A DNA stretch of 64,000 nt from Aquimarina amphilecti (lineage in GTDB: Bacteria; Bacteroidota; Bacteroidia; Flavobacteriales; Flavobacteriaceae): the NCBI RefSeq assembly GCF_900109375.1, contig NZ_FOAB01000002.1:372001-436000 (forward strand), in the 5' to 3' direction. A program made the translations under genes and the position numbers. Shown piece by piece: positions 35,430 to 44,000 of the stretch (its first letter is position 1; the number at the start of each line of letters is the position of its first letter). The notes beneath the pieces were generated by a model. The model ran no database searches. It saw only the letters and a program-made list of their open reading frames with translations, and had not been told where the DNA came from.

Positions 35430-35437
35430 TAATTTTG
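35430..35437 (+). promoter_or_regulatory. Candidate -7 element for the GH11 gene
   Basis: TAATTTTG matches TAnnTTTG exactly. It predicts a leader of about 80 bases; the -33 TTG is not at the ideal distance. Confidence 0.35.
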
Positions 35438-35524
35438 AGTAGTAACTAAATTTTTAACACAAATTCACTCGTATTCTCAAGTAATATGAGTTTTAGAACT
35501 ATTCTAATTTAAACGTATTTATTT

Positions 35525-36247
35525 ATGAAAACATTTTTAAGCATTTCAGCATTTTGTTTGTTATTCTTTACTAGTTGTTCCAACGACTTAGAGTCTGATA
35601 ATTTATTAGAAGAATTAGAAAACGAGCAGAAATCAATTGACAGTAATGGTTATATCAGTGACAATCGTACTGATGGGTATAATCAAGGTTATTTTTGGAC
35701 TATTTATAAAGAAGGTGGTTGGGGTAGATTAAGATTTCCTTATGCTAATCAATATGGCGGGAATTTTGAAATCGAATATAAAAATAACCAAGATATCGTT
35801 GGAGGAAAAGGATGGTCTACAGGTAATGGTAGAAGAATAAATTATAATATTGGATTGTTACAGGGTTCATATAATTTTGTTGGAGTCTATGGTTGGACAC
35901 GAACTCCATTGATAGAATATTATGTGGTAGAAAAAGGAAGTATTACGGGTCAAAATCAAAATAAGAATTATACCGTAAATGGTAAGAATTATAAATTCAA
36001 GAAACAATTAAGATCTAATGCTCCATCAATTTTAGGAACTAAAACGTTTTACCAATATATTAGTGAACATGGTAATGCATCTACTGGCTCTAATCAGCAG
36101 GTTCATATGCAAGCGCATATTAATCATTGGAACAGCCATGGTGGTCACAAGCCTCAATGGGGTAATCTAAGAGATTTCGATTATCAGGTTTTTGGTATAG
36201 AGTCGTACACCGGAGGCTGGGGAAAAATCAATGCTAGCATATGGTAA
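35525..36247 (+). CDS. GH11 endo-1,4-beta-xylanase lipoprotein
   Basis: A 240-residue enzyme with a lipoprotein signal (LLFFTSCSND) followed by a short acidic linker and a GH11 jelly-roll domain. The catalytic nucleophile is Glu131 in GWTRTPLIEYYVVE, and the acid/base is Glu226 in YQVFGIESYTGG. Other family strands are GGWGRLRFPYANQYGGNFE and GKGWSTGNGRRINYNIG. It hydrolyses internal bonds of the xylan backbone, probably anchored on the cell surface. An operator-like palindrome lies upstream and a strong terminator downstream, so it is a single-gene unit. Confidence 0.93.
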   Translation: MKTFLSISAFCLLFFTSCSNDLESDNLLEELENEQKSIDSNGYISDNRTDGYNQGYFWTIYKEGGWGRLRFPYANQYGGNFEIEYKNNQDIVGGKGWSTGNGRRINYNIGLLQGSYNFVGVYGWTRTPLIEYYVVEKGSITGQNQNKNYTVNGKNYKFKKQLRSNAPSILGTKTFYQYISEHGNASTGSNQQVHMQAHINHWNSHGGHKPQWGNLRDFDYQVFGIESYTGGWGKINASIW

Positions 36248-36263
36248 TATAGATGAAACAATT

Positions 36264-36309
36264 GAAAGCATAAGATCAAAGCGGGCTGTGATCTTATGCT
36301 TTCTTATTT
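36264..36309 (+). terminator. Intrinsic terminator after the GH11 gene
   Basis: A perfect 15-base stem, GAAAGCATAAGATCA and its complement, with a ten-base loop is followed by a T-rich tract. Confidence 0.8.
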
Positions 36310-36356
36310 AGAAACGTAGTACTTCGTTAAAAACATTACTCATTAATTTTGATATT

Positions 36357-37202
36357 TTGATTCAAAGAATTTTATTTTATTTTACTCTTCTATTACTATT
36401 TTATACATGTGCTCCAAAGGATACTAAAAAGAATATTCGGGATAATTTAATTTTAGTAAAAGGAGGAATTTTTGTGAATAAAAAATCAAATCTATATGGT
36501 AAGAATGCTATGGTAAATGATTTTTTTATTGGCAAAAGTGAGGTTACACAAAAAGAATGGGTAGATATTATGGTTAATAATCCATCTAGATTTAGAGGAG
36601 ATAGTTTACCTGTAGAAATGGTAAGTTGGTATGATTGCGTAGAGTTTTGCATCAAAAAAAGTATAAAAGAAGGTCTATTGCCTTATTATAAAATTTATAA
36701 GGATTCTACTGATAAATTTAATAAATCTGAGTTTGATAGTATAAAGTGGTTAGTTAAGAAAAACCCGAAAGCAAATGGATATCGTCTTCCTACAGAAATA
36801 GAATGGGAATATGCGGCGGGAGGAGGTCAATTAAGTAAAAATTATTCATATAGTGGTAGTGATCGTATTGATGAAATAGCTTGGTATTGGAGGAATAGTG
36901 GTGATACTATTTTAATAGAAAAATGGGAATACCGTCTTTTAGAACAAAATCAATGTAGAACTCATGCAGTAACTACCAAAAAGCCGAACGAACTTGGTTT
37001 GTATGATCTAACAGGAAATGTTAGAGAATGGTGTGATGATTGGTATGAAGATGATGGAATACCACGTGGAAATTTTCGTTCGCAAAGAGGAGGAGGTTGG
37101 ATCGGTCTCGAAATATATTCCAAAAATGATAACAGGGACTATTTCGAAGCTAGTGGTATTGGTCCAGATCAGGGTTTTCGTATTTGTCGAAACAAAAATT
37201 AA
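36357..37202 (+). CDS. Formylglycine-generating-enzyme-like (SUMF1/EgtB/PvdO) lipoprotein
   Basis: A 281-residue protein read from a TTG start, giving a lipoprotein signal (LLLLFYTCAPKD). The fold signature is complete: FFIGKSEVTQKEWVDIM, PVEMVSWYDCVEFC, YRLPTEIEWEYAAGGG, GLYDLTGNVREWCDDW and the ending GFRICRNK. True formylglycine enzymes activate sulfatases, but many family members, such as gliding-motility lipoproteins, are structural or modify other substrates. No sulfatase lies in the window, so the role beside xylanase genes is unclear. The leaderless lipoprotein position suggests the periplasm or the surface. Confidence 0.8.
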   Translation: MIQRILFYFTLLLLFYTCAPKDTKKNIRDNLILVKGGIFVNKKSNLYGKNAMVNDFFIGKSEVTQKEWVDIMVNNPSRFRGDSLPVEMVSWYDCVEFCIKKSIKEGLLPYYKIYKDSTDKFNKSEFDSIKWLVKKNPKANGYRLPTEIEWEYAAGGGQLSKNYSYSGSDRIDEIAWYWRNSGDTILIEKWEYRLLEQNQCRTHAVTTKKPNELGLYDLTGNVREWCDDWYEDDGIPRGNFRSQRGGGWIGLEIYSKNDNRDYFEASGIGPDQGFRICRNKN

Positions 37203-37444
37203 TCTTCAGAAAATAAAATAACCTTTCTTTGATAGAAGAAATAATGGTTTTAAAATTACGTATTTCATTAATCTTTTAGAGTTGATTTATATATCATAAA
37301 AACGAAATTAAGGATGTAATTTAGAATGCATCATAATTTATAGTATTCGCTTCAAATCTTCCATTTAATTGATGAGCCTCATAATAGTTTTGGTTTTTAC
37401 TTAAAATTTTAAGTAAAAATTAAATGATTTGTTAAACGATGTTT
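37203..37444. other. Intergenic region before the symporter gene
   Basis: There is no ORF or terminator with support. The region ends in an inverted pair AACGAT (37435-37440) / ATCGTT (37458-37463) that brackets the -33 element of the symporter promoter and could be a regulator site. Confidence 0.35.
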
Positions 37445-37473
37445 TTGAAAATTGCTAATCGTTCATAGGTTTG
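37445..37473 (+). promoter_or_regulatory. Promoter for the sugar symporter gene
   Basis: TTG (37445-37447), an 18-base spacer and TAGGTTTG (37466-37473) match the Bacteroidota consensus. The predicted leader is about 80 bases. Confidence 0.6.
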
Positions 37474-37557
37474 CAAATGTTTTCTATAGTAACATAGTAG
37501 ATCAGACAATCATTTAAAATTGAATAATACAAATAATAAAATTAACCAAAAGGATTT

Positions 37558-39174
37558 ATGGAATCAGTCTTAGAACAATTAGATTGGGTAGTATTAGGTG
37601 TCTATTTTTTAGCGCTTATTGGGGTAGCTGTCTGGGTGATATTACAAAGAAATAAGGATACTGCAGATTATTTTTTAGCAGGTCGTAATGTCGGTTGGTT
37701 TGTTATTGGAGCGTCAATATTTGCTTCTAATATAGGATCAGAACATGTGGTAGGCTTAGCCGGCACGGGAGCAGAATCAGGAATGCCAATGGCTCATTAT
37801 GAATTACATGCCTGGATTGTTTTATTATTAGGTTGGTTGTTCTTACCATTTTATATGAGAAGTAAAGTGTTTACGATGCCTGAATTTTTAGAAAAAAGAT
37901 TTGACAGTAGATCACGATGGTTTTTATCTATTTTTTCACTAGTAGGGTATGTAATTACTAAGGTTTCGGTAACAATATATGCTGGAGGGATAGTAGTTTC
38001 GGAATTATTAGGAATACCTTTTTGGTATGGAGCTATTGGAATAGTAGTTTTTACTGGAGCATATACTATAGTGGGAGGTATGAAAGCAGTAATTTATACA
38101 GAGACTTTGCAAACAGTAGTGTTAATTGCGGGTTCATTAATTATTACTTATTTAGGATTACAAGAAGTAGGTGGTTGGGAAAACCTTAAAACTACAGTAG
38201 GTTCTGACCATTTTAACATGTGGAGACCAATGTCTGATCCAGATTTTCCTTGGACAGGTTTGCTGTTTGGAGGAACAATCGTAGGTATCTGGTATTGGTG
38301 TACAGATCAATATATAGTTCAGCGAACCTTAGCAGCAAATAATATAAAAATAGGTAGACGTGGAGCTATTTTTGGAGCATATCTTAAGATATTACCAATT
38401 TTTATATTTCTGATTCCTGGAATTATTGCTTTTGCCTTAGCAAAACAAGGCGTTTTAACGTATGATAAAGCAGATGAAGTATTCCCGGTTCTAGTTAAAA
38501 CTCTTTTGCCAACGGGGCTTAAAGGTTTAGTTGCTGGAGGATTAATGGCTGCATTAATGAGTTCTTTAGCATCAGTATTTAATTCCTGTTCTACTATATT
38601 CACGATAGATATTTATAAAAAATTGAAACCTACTACACCAGAAAAAAAGTTGCTAAATATAGGAAGGGTAGCAACTGCATTAGTAGTAGTTTTAGGAATA
38701 ATCTGGATTCCAATTATGAATAAAATAGGTGGAGGTGTTTTATACCAATATTTACAGAGTGTACAATCATATATAGCACCACCAATTACGGCCGTATTTA
38801 TATTAGGAATAATTTGGAAAAGAGTGAACTCTAAAGCTGCAATTGTTACATTGTTTTCTGGTCTTTTAATAGCAGCCTTAAGAATTACTGCAGAAATTGT
38901 AAAAGAAGATTTATCTGGTTTTGCATACGAGTTTGCAACTATCAATTTTGCGCATATGGCTATTTTCATGTTTATCTTCTCGGTAATAGTTTGTATAGTT
39001 ACTAGTTTAGTTACAACCGCTCCAGATTATACTACTATTAAAGGCCTGGCATTTGGAACATTGTCTGTAGAACAAAAAGAAGCTACTAAAAATAGTTATA
39101 CACCTACCGATATTGTTTTATCTGTATTATTGGTAGTAGTAGTAGTTTCTATATTAACTTATTTTACAGGTTGA
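37558..39174 (+). CDS. Sodium:solute symporter (SGLT-type sugar transporter)
   Basis: A 538-residue inner-membrane protein with about 14 spans and no signal peptide. It has the SSS-family start LDWVVLGVYFLALIGVAVW, the TADYFLAGRNVGWFVIGAS motif and SNIGSEHVVGLAGTG, the signature of vSGLT-like sugar carriers. MAALMSSLASVFNSCSTIF contains the sodium-site serines. Placed inside the xylan locus, it most likely imports xylose or short xylo-oligosaccharides with sodium into the cytoplasm for XylA and XylB. The sugar itself is inferred. Confidence 0.9.
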   Translation: MESVLEQLDWVVLGVYFLALIGVAVWVILQRNKDTADYFLAGRNVGWFVIGASIFASNIGSEHVVGLAGTGAESGMPMAHYELHAWIVLLLGWLFLPFYMRSKVFTMPEFLEKRFDSRSRWFLSIFSLVGYVITKVSVTIYAGGIVVSELLGIPFWYGAIGIVVFTGAYTIVGGMKAVIYTETLQTVVLIAGSLIITYLGLQEVGGWENLKTTVGSDHFNMWRPMSDPDFPWTGLLFGGTIVGIWYWCTDQYIVQRTLAANNIKIGRRGAIFGAYLKILPIFIFLIPGIIAFALAKQGVLTYDKADEVFPVLVKTLLPTGLKGLVAGGLMAALMSSLASVFNSCSTIFTIDIYKKLKPTTPEKKLLNIGRVATALVVVLGIIWIPIMNKIGGGVLYQYLQSVQSYIAPPITAVFILGIIWKRVNSKAAIVTLFSGLLIAALRITAEIVKEDLSGFAYEFATINFAHMAIFMFIFSVIVCIVTSLVTTAPDYTTIKGLAFGTLSVEQKEATKNSYTPTDIVLSVLLVVVVVSILTYFTG

Positions 39175-39275
39175 TAGTGGTTTGATAAAATCTTGTTCTT
39201 TAACCTTAACTAGATTAAAAATTGATTAAGTATGATAAAACATACTATATTTATTCCTAAGTACTGGGATATAAA

Positions 39276-42200
39276 ATGATGAATAGTAAAAGTTTTATAG
39301 CGTGTTTATTGTTTTATTGCTGTTGTCTGAACTGCCTTTGGACACAGCAAAAATCGAATGATTTCAATTTTGTTAATATTGGGGATGGTATTTCAAAAAT
39401 AGCAGTACCTGTAATTGCTCAGGATCATAATGGCTTTATTTGGATTGGTACAAGTGGTGCCGGTTTACATAGATATGATGGAATTGATTATGTTTCGTAT
39501 AAGCATAAATTAAAAGACACCACTTCGTTAAGTAGCAATTTTATTTATTCCTCGTTTGTTGATAAAAAGAATCGTTTTTGGGTCGGCACAGAAAATGGTT
39601 TAGATCTTTATGATCGAGAAATGGATCAATTTAGGAGAATTGATATTGTATCTCAAATAAAGGATTTTAATCAAATCAATATTGCCGTTGGTAGTATAAT
39701 TGAGGACTCATTAGGTAATATTATTGTGGGTACTTTTGAGCGAGGATTACTTACATTAAATCCGGAAACGGGTATAATAAAACAGATAGTTAATCTCGAT
39801 ATTGATGATAAAAAAAATCTGTTAGACATAAATGATCTCAAAAAAGATCAACAAGGAACTATATACGCAGCAACCAATTATGGTTTGAGAGTATATAATC
39901 CTAATACAAATACATTAAGTCTTTCAGTTTTTAACACCAAAAAAGGGAATCAATCTGCGGAGATTCCTATCAAGTCTCTATTAATAGATAAGCGCAATAA
40001 TATATGGTTAGGGACTATTTCTGATGGTATCTATAGGATAAAGAAATCCTCTGATATTATTTATGAGATTAAAAATTTCCCCTTTACTACAAAACGAATA
40101 TTATCAATGATTTCTAATGCTGATGGATCAGTAATATTTGGAACTGAAAATGATGGACTATTTCATATAGAAGCTGATGGTGATTTAATAAAGAATTATC
40201 TTTTTGATAAAAATAATAAAAACAGTATTCGGTCTAATTCTATATGGTCTTTATTCCTAGATAGTAATGAGAGAATATGGATGGGGTATTATAATAAAGG
40301 CATAGCGGTATATGATAAGTTATACGATAAATTTAAAAACATAGAAAGTCTTGCTAGTAATCCTAATTCTTTAGAAGCAGGATCTGTTACTGGTATTGTT
40401 CAAGATAGTTCAGGATTATTATGGATTAGCATGGATGGAGGCGGAATAGATGTTTACAATAGGGAGGATGAAAAGTTTATTCATATCAATAAAAATAGTA
40501 ATAAGGAATTTTCGAATCTCACTGCTTACGATATTCAAACTATATTTATAGATAGTAAAGAAAATGTCTGGGCGGGTAGTTGGAATGGTGGTATCTTTTT
40601 TCTTAAAAGAGGAACAAAACAGTTCATTAATTATACAATAGAAAATACAAATGGAGCATTAGCTTCTAATAGTATATTAAGTTTTGCGGAAGATGCTAAT
40701 GGTATTATTTGGATAGGTACTTTTTTTAGTGGTGTAATTTCGTACAATCCATCTAGCAAAGGTTTTGTGCATCATAATTCAGAAGAGTTTTCTAAATATG
40801 GTATCCACACTAGTGATATTCGAAAAATACTAATAGATTCTAGTAATAATTTATGGATAGGAGCTGCCAATGGATTGTATAAAGTAAAACAAAATAATAA
40901 TGGTCAATTCTCTGTTGAGTTTCTAAGAGATAAGATGAATAGTAAATTTCAAAATGAATCAAATACCAATCATATACTATCATTATACGAAGGTACAGAC
41001 GGATCTATCTGGATCGGGACTAGAGGATCAGGTTTGTGTAGATATGATCCCAATAAGAATAGTTTTGTTTGGTATAACGAGTTGTATGAATTAAAAGATG
41101 AAAATGTTTCTGCAATAATTGAAGATGAAGATCATAATATTTGGATGAGTGGTAATGTAGGAATCCATAAGTTAGATCTTAAAAAGGGAGATATTACTGA
41201 TTATAATTTTAACGATGGATTATTATCAAATGATTTTAACTTTAATGCTACATTTCTTGATAATCAAGGAAATATATATTTCGGAAATTATGAAGGTATA
41301 GATTATTTCAATCCTAAAAACATTAAAACGAATAGTAGCTCTACTAATTTGTATTTAACAGATTTTAAAGTTTTTAATAAAAAGATATACCCGAATCAAG
41401 AAGGTTCTCCTTTGCATAAGGTAATTTCTGAAACGGATAGTATTTCTTTAAGTAATGAACAATCTGTTTTTACTATTGACTACACAGGTATTAATTATAC
41501 ACGATCAGAAAAGAATCAATATGCTTATTATCTAGAAGGATTAGAAGATTCTTGGAATTACGTAGAAAATACAAGAAGCGCTACATACACTAATCTAGAT
41601 CCAGGAAACTATACTTTTAAATTAAAAGTAGCTAATAATGATGGTAAATGGAATGAAACACCATTGTATTTGCAGATAGAGGTGTTACCGCCTTGGTGGA
41701 AGACAAACTGGGCATTGGTATCTTATGTTTTATTACTCCTATTTGGGATATATCTTTTGAATAAATTAACTCAAAATAGGATTAAGGAGAAACAATTGAT
41801 AAAATACGAAAGGGAAAAAAGAATTAAAGAAGAAGAGTTACACAATAAAAAACTACAGTTCTTTACGAATATATCTCATGAATTTAGAACACCATTAACT
41901 CTTATAATTAACCCATTAGAAGATATACTTAAAAATGAAGGGTTGAATCTTCCTAAGGAAGTAAATGAAAAACATCTTATAATTCATAAAAACACGGATA
42001 GGTTATATAGATTAATTAACGAATTAATGGATTATAGAAAACTCGAGCTTAATAAATTAAGTATAAAGGCTAGAGAACTTGATATTATCAATTTTGTTCA
42101 GGATGTTGTAAGTTATTTTGTTGTCGAAGCTTCAAATAAAAAGATAGACCTAAACATAACGCATGACATTTCGGAATTAAAAGTATGGGTAGATATAGGC

Positions 42201-43433
42201 ATGTTGGAGAAAATAATTTTTAATTTATTATCAAATGCTTTTAAAGTTACACCAGAAGGAGGAACAATTACGATTAATGTTTTTGTAAAAGAACCAGAGG
42301 AAATACATCAAGGTGCGTTGTCAGAAGCATTCCAAATAAGCATATCGGACACAGGTCCTGGTTTAAAAAAGGAACAATTAGAAAAAATATTTGAACGGTT
42401 TTATCAAGTAGATAATCTAAATAAATCATATTATGGCGGCACTGGAATAGGCTTAGAGGTGGTAAGAAGTTTTGTAGAACTTCATCAAGGAAAAGTAACG
42501 GTTGACAGTGTGGTAAATGAAGGAACTACGTTTTCAGTGGTTTTGCCATTGGGGAAGGAACATTTCAGTGAAGACGAAATTATCATTAGTGATAAAGCTT
42601 CTGATATTTTATTAAAAACAAAATTTATTGGTGGTGTACATAATAAAAATTTAGAAAGTCAAATTGAAGAAGAACAAAACACTAATAGATTATTAATAGT
42701 TGAAGATAATACGGAATTGCGAAACTATTTGAAAAGAGAATTAAGTAGTAATTATAAAGTTTTTGATGCTAAAAATGGTACCGAAGGTCTTGAAGTAGCT
42801 AAAAAAGAAGTGCCTGATATAATTATTACGGATGTAATCATGCCAGAAATGGATGGTTTTGAGTTTTGCTCAAATATTAAGAAAGATATAAAGACAAGTC
42901 ATATTCCTATTTTAATGCTTACTGCAAAAACAATGGCGGATGATCGATTAAAAGGAATTGAATCTGGAGCAGATGTGTATTTGAATAAACCTTTTGATAT
43001 GAGAGTGTTAAAATCGTATTTAACCCAGATGCTTACAATAAGACAGATAGTTTTTAATAAGTATTTTAGTGATGTTAGTGATGCTCAAATCAATGAGAAT
43101 AATACATCTTTAGATAAAGAGTTTATACAAAAAGTGTTGAATCATATTTATGATAACTTAAGTGACCCTAATTTAAGTGTAGAATCATTATCCTCAGAAC
43201 TGCATCTCAGTAGAAGTCAGTTTTATAGAAAAATAAAAACACTTACTGGACAAACAGCTAATCAGTTTTTGAGAAATATCAGACTTCAGAAAGCAAAACA
43301 GATTTTAGAAAGTGGTTCTACTAATGTTAGTGAAGTTTGTTATAAGGTAGGATTTTCTTCTCCATCTTATTTTACAAAATGTTTTAAAACCCAGTTCGGA
43401 ATCCTACCTACAGAAGTGTCAATAAAGGAATAG
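39276..43433 (+). CDS. Hybrid two-component system sensor/regulator (HTCS)
   Basis: A 1385-residue one-protein phosphorelay. A signal-like N-terminus is followed by a periplasmic two-component propeller of about 14 blades (DHNGFIWIGTSGAGLHRYDG and many W-I-G-T repeats) to about residue 700. Next are a Y_Y_Y domain and one membrane span near 810-828. The HisKA domain has His868 in NISHEFRTPLT. The HATPase boxes are NLLSNAFKVTPEGG and ISDTGPGLKKEQ. The receiver has Asp1186 in ITDVIMPEMDGFEF. The C-terminal AraC DNA-binding domain contains LSVESLSSELHLSRSQFYRK. HTCS proteins usually bind an oligosaccharide directly and switch on the adjacent SusC/D locus; here xylo-oligosaccharides are inferred. 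Confidence 0.95.
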   Translation: MMNSKSFIACLLFYCCCLNCLWTQQKSNDFNFVNIGDGISKIAVPVIAQDHNGFIWIGTSGAGLHRYDGIDYVSYKHKLKDTTSLSSNFIYSSFVDKKNRFWVGTENGLDLYDREMDQFRRIDIVSQIKDFNQINIAVGSIIEDSLGNIIVGTFERGLLTLNPETGIIKQIVNLDIDDKKNLLDINDLKKDQQGTIYAATNYGLRVYNPNTNTLSLSVFNTKKGNQSAEIPIKSLLIDKRNNIWLGTISDGIYRIKKSSDIIYEIKNFPFTTKRILSMISNADGSVIFGTENDGLFHIEADGDLIKNYLFDKNNKNSIRSNSIWSLFLDSNERIWMGYYNKGIAVYDKLYDKFKNIESLASNPNSLEAGSVTGIVQDSSGLLWISMDGGGIDVYNREDEKFIHINKNSNKEFSNLTAYDIQTIFIDSKENVWAGSWNGGIFFLKRGTKQFINYTIENTNGALASNSILSFAEDANGIIWIGTFFSGVISYNPSSKGFVHHNSEEFSKYGIHTSDIRKILIDSSNNLWIGAANGLYKVKQNNNGQFSVEFLRDKMNSKFQNESNTNHILSLYEGTDGSIWIGTRGSGLCRYDPNKNSFVWYNELYELKDENVSAIIEDEDHNIWMSGNVGIHKLDLKKGDITDYNFNDGLLSNDFNFNATFLDNQGNIYFGNYEGIDYFNPKNIKTNSSSTNLYLTDFKVFNKKIYPNQEGSPLHKVISETDSISLSNEQSVFTIDYTGINYTRSEKNQYAYYLEGLEDSWNYVENTRSATYTNLDPGNYTFKLKVANNDGKWNETPLYLQIEVLPPWWKTNWALVSYVLLLLFGIYLLNKLTQNRIKEKQLIKYEREKRIKEEELHNKKLQFFTNISHEFRTPLTLIINPLEDILKNEGLNLPKEVNEKHLIIHKNTDRLYRLINELMDYRKLELNKLSIKARELDIINFVQDVVSYFVVEASNKKIDLNITHDISELKVWVDIGMLEKIIFNLLSNAFKVTPEGGTITINVFVKEPEEIHQGALSEAFQISISDTGPGLKKEQLEKIFERFYQVDNLNKSYYGGTGIGLEVVRSFVELHQGKVTVDSVVNEGTTFSVVLPLGKEHFSEDEIIISDKASDILLKTKFIGGVHNKNLESQIEEEQNTNRLLIVEDNTELRNYLKRELSSNYKVFDAKNGTEGLEVAKKEVPDIIITDVIMPEMDGFEFCSNIKKDIKTSHIPILMLTAKTMADDRLKGIESGADVYLNKPFDMRVLKSYLTQMLTIRQIVFNKYFSDVSDAQINENNTSLDKEFIQKVLNHIYDNLSDPNLSVESLSSELHLSRSQFYRKIKTLTGQTANQFLRNIRLQKAKQILESGSTNVSEVCYKVGFSSPSYFTKCFKTQFGILPTEVSIKE

Positions 43434-43878
43434 TTTCGATTATGTGTTTAAAGGCATAACAATTTACTTAGTTAAATATAATTTACACCTTTATTTTTCG
43501 AAGCTAATTATATCCAATGGATGAGTAGATTAAACGACTTGTATAATTGGAATATCTTATGAAGACATAATCGAAAGTATCATTTAAAGAAGCACTTCTT
43601 TAACCTTATCTAGTAGTAGATTTTTATGTCTTATCAGTGTAATACCATATTTATTATTGATCTATTAATAAATAGAATTAAAAATTACATTGCTCGTAAT
43701 TCGATAGGTTTCTAACAGCTTACTCTGTTATTCTTGTTGCTCTCACTGGCTAAATTGTTGCAATTCACCCTTCTTGATACTCTAATGCAACAAATGTTTT
43801 ATCATATGCTTTATCTGTGGCATCCTTTTTTTAATCTCATACATAAATTGTTAAAAAATTGTGAATTAGTTAAATAGA
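43434..43878. other. Intergenic region between the HTCS gene and the GH3 transcript
   Basis: There is no supported ORF. The promoter of the GH3-SusCD genes and the HTCS binding site would be expected here, but I find no exact TAnnTTTG with a proper -33 element and no clear terminator. Confidence 0.35.
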
Positions 43879-43977
43879 ATGAACAAGAAATATTCAAATA
43901 TTAAAATTTTGGGCGAGATATTTTTAATCATCGTAGTGCTCGGATTGTTTGTTTTTATACTTGACACGATTGCATAA
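43879..43977 (+). CDS. Tiny single-span membrane protein (32 residues)
   Basis: An ATG opens a 32-codon frame. The product is a basic N-terminus (MNKKYSNIK) followed by one hydrophobic segment (ILGEIFLIIVVLGLFVFIL) and DTIA. It lies 23 bases before the GH3 start in the same direction. No family is recognised. The basic-then-hydrophobic layout and the position argue for a real small membrane protein, but codon-level conservation is untested. Confidence 0.5.
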   Translation: MNKKYSNIKILGEIFLIIVVLGLFVFILDTIA

Positions 43978-44000
43978 AAAACCAGCTTTAAAATATAACA

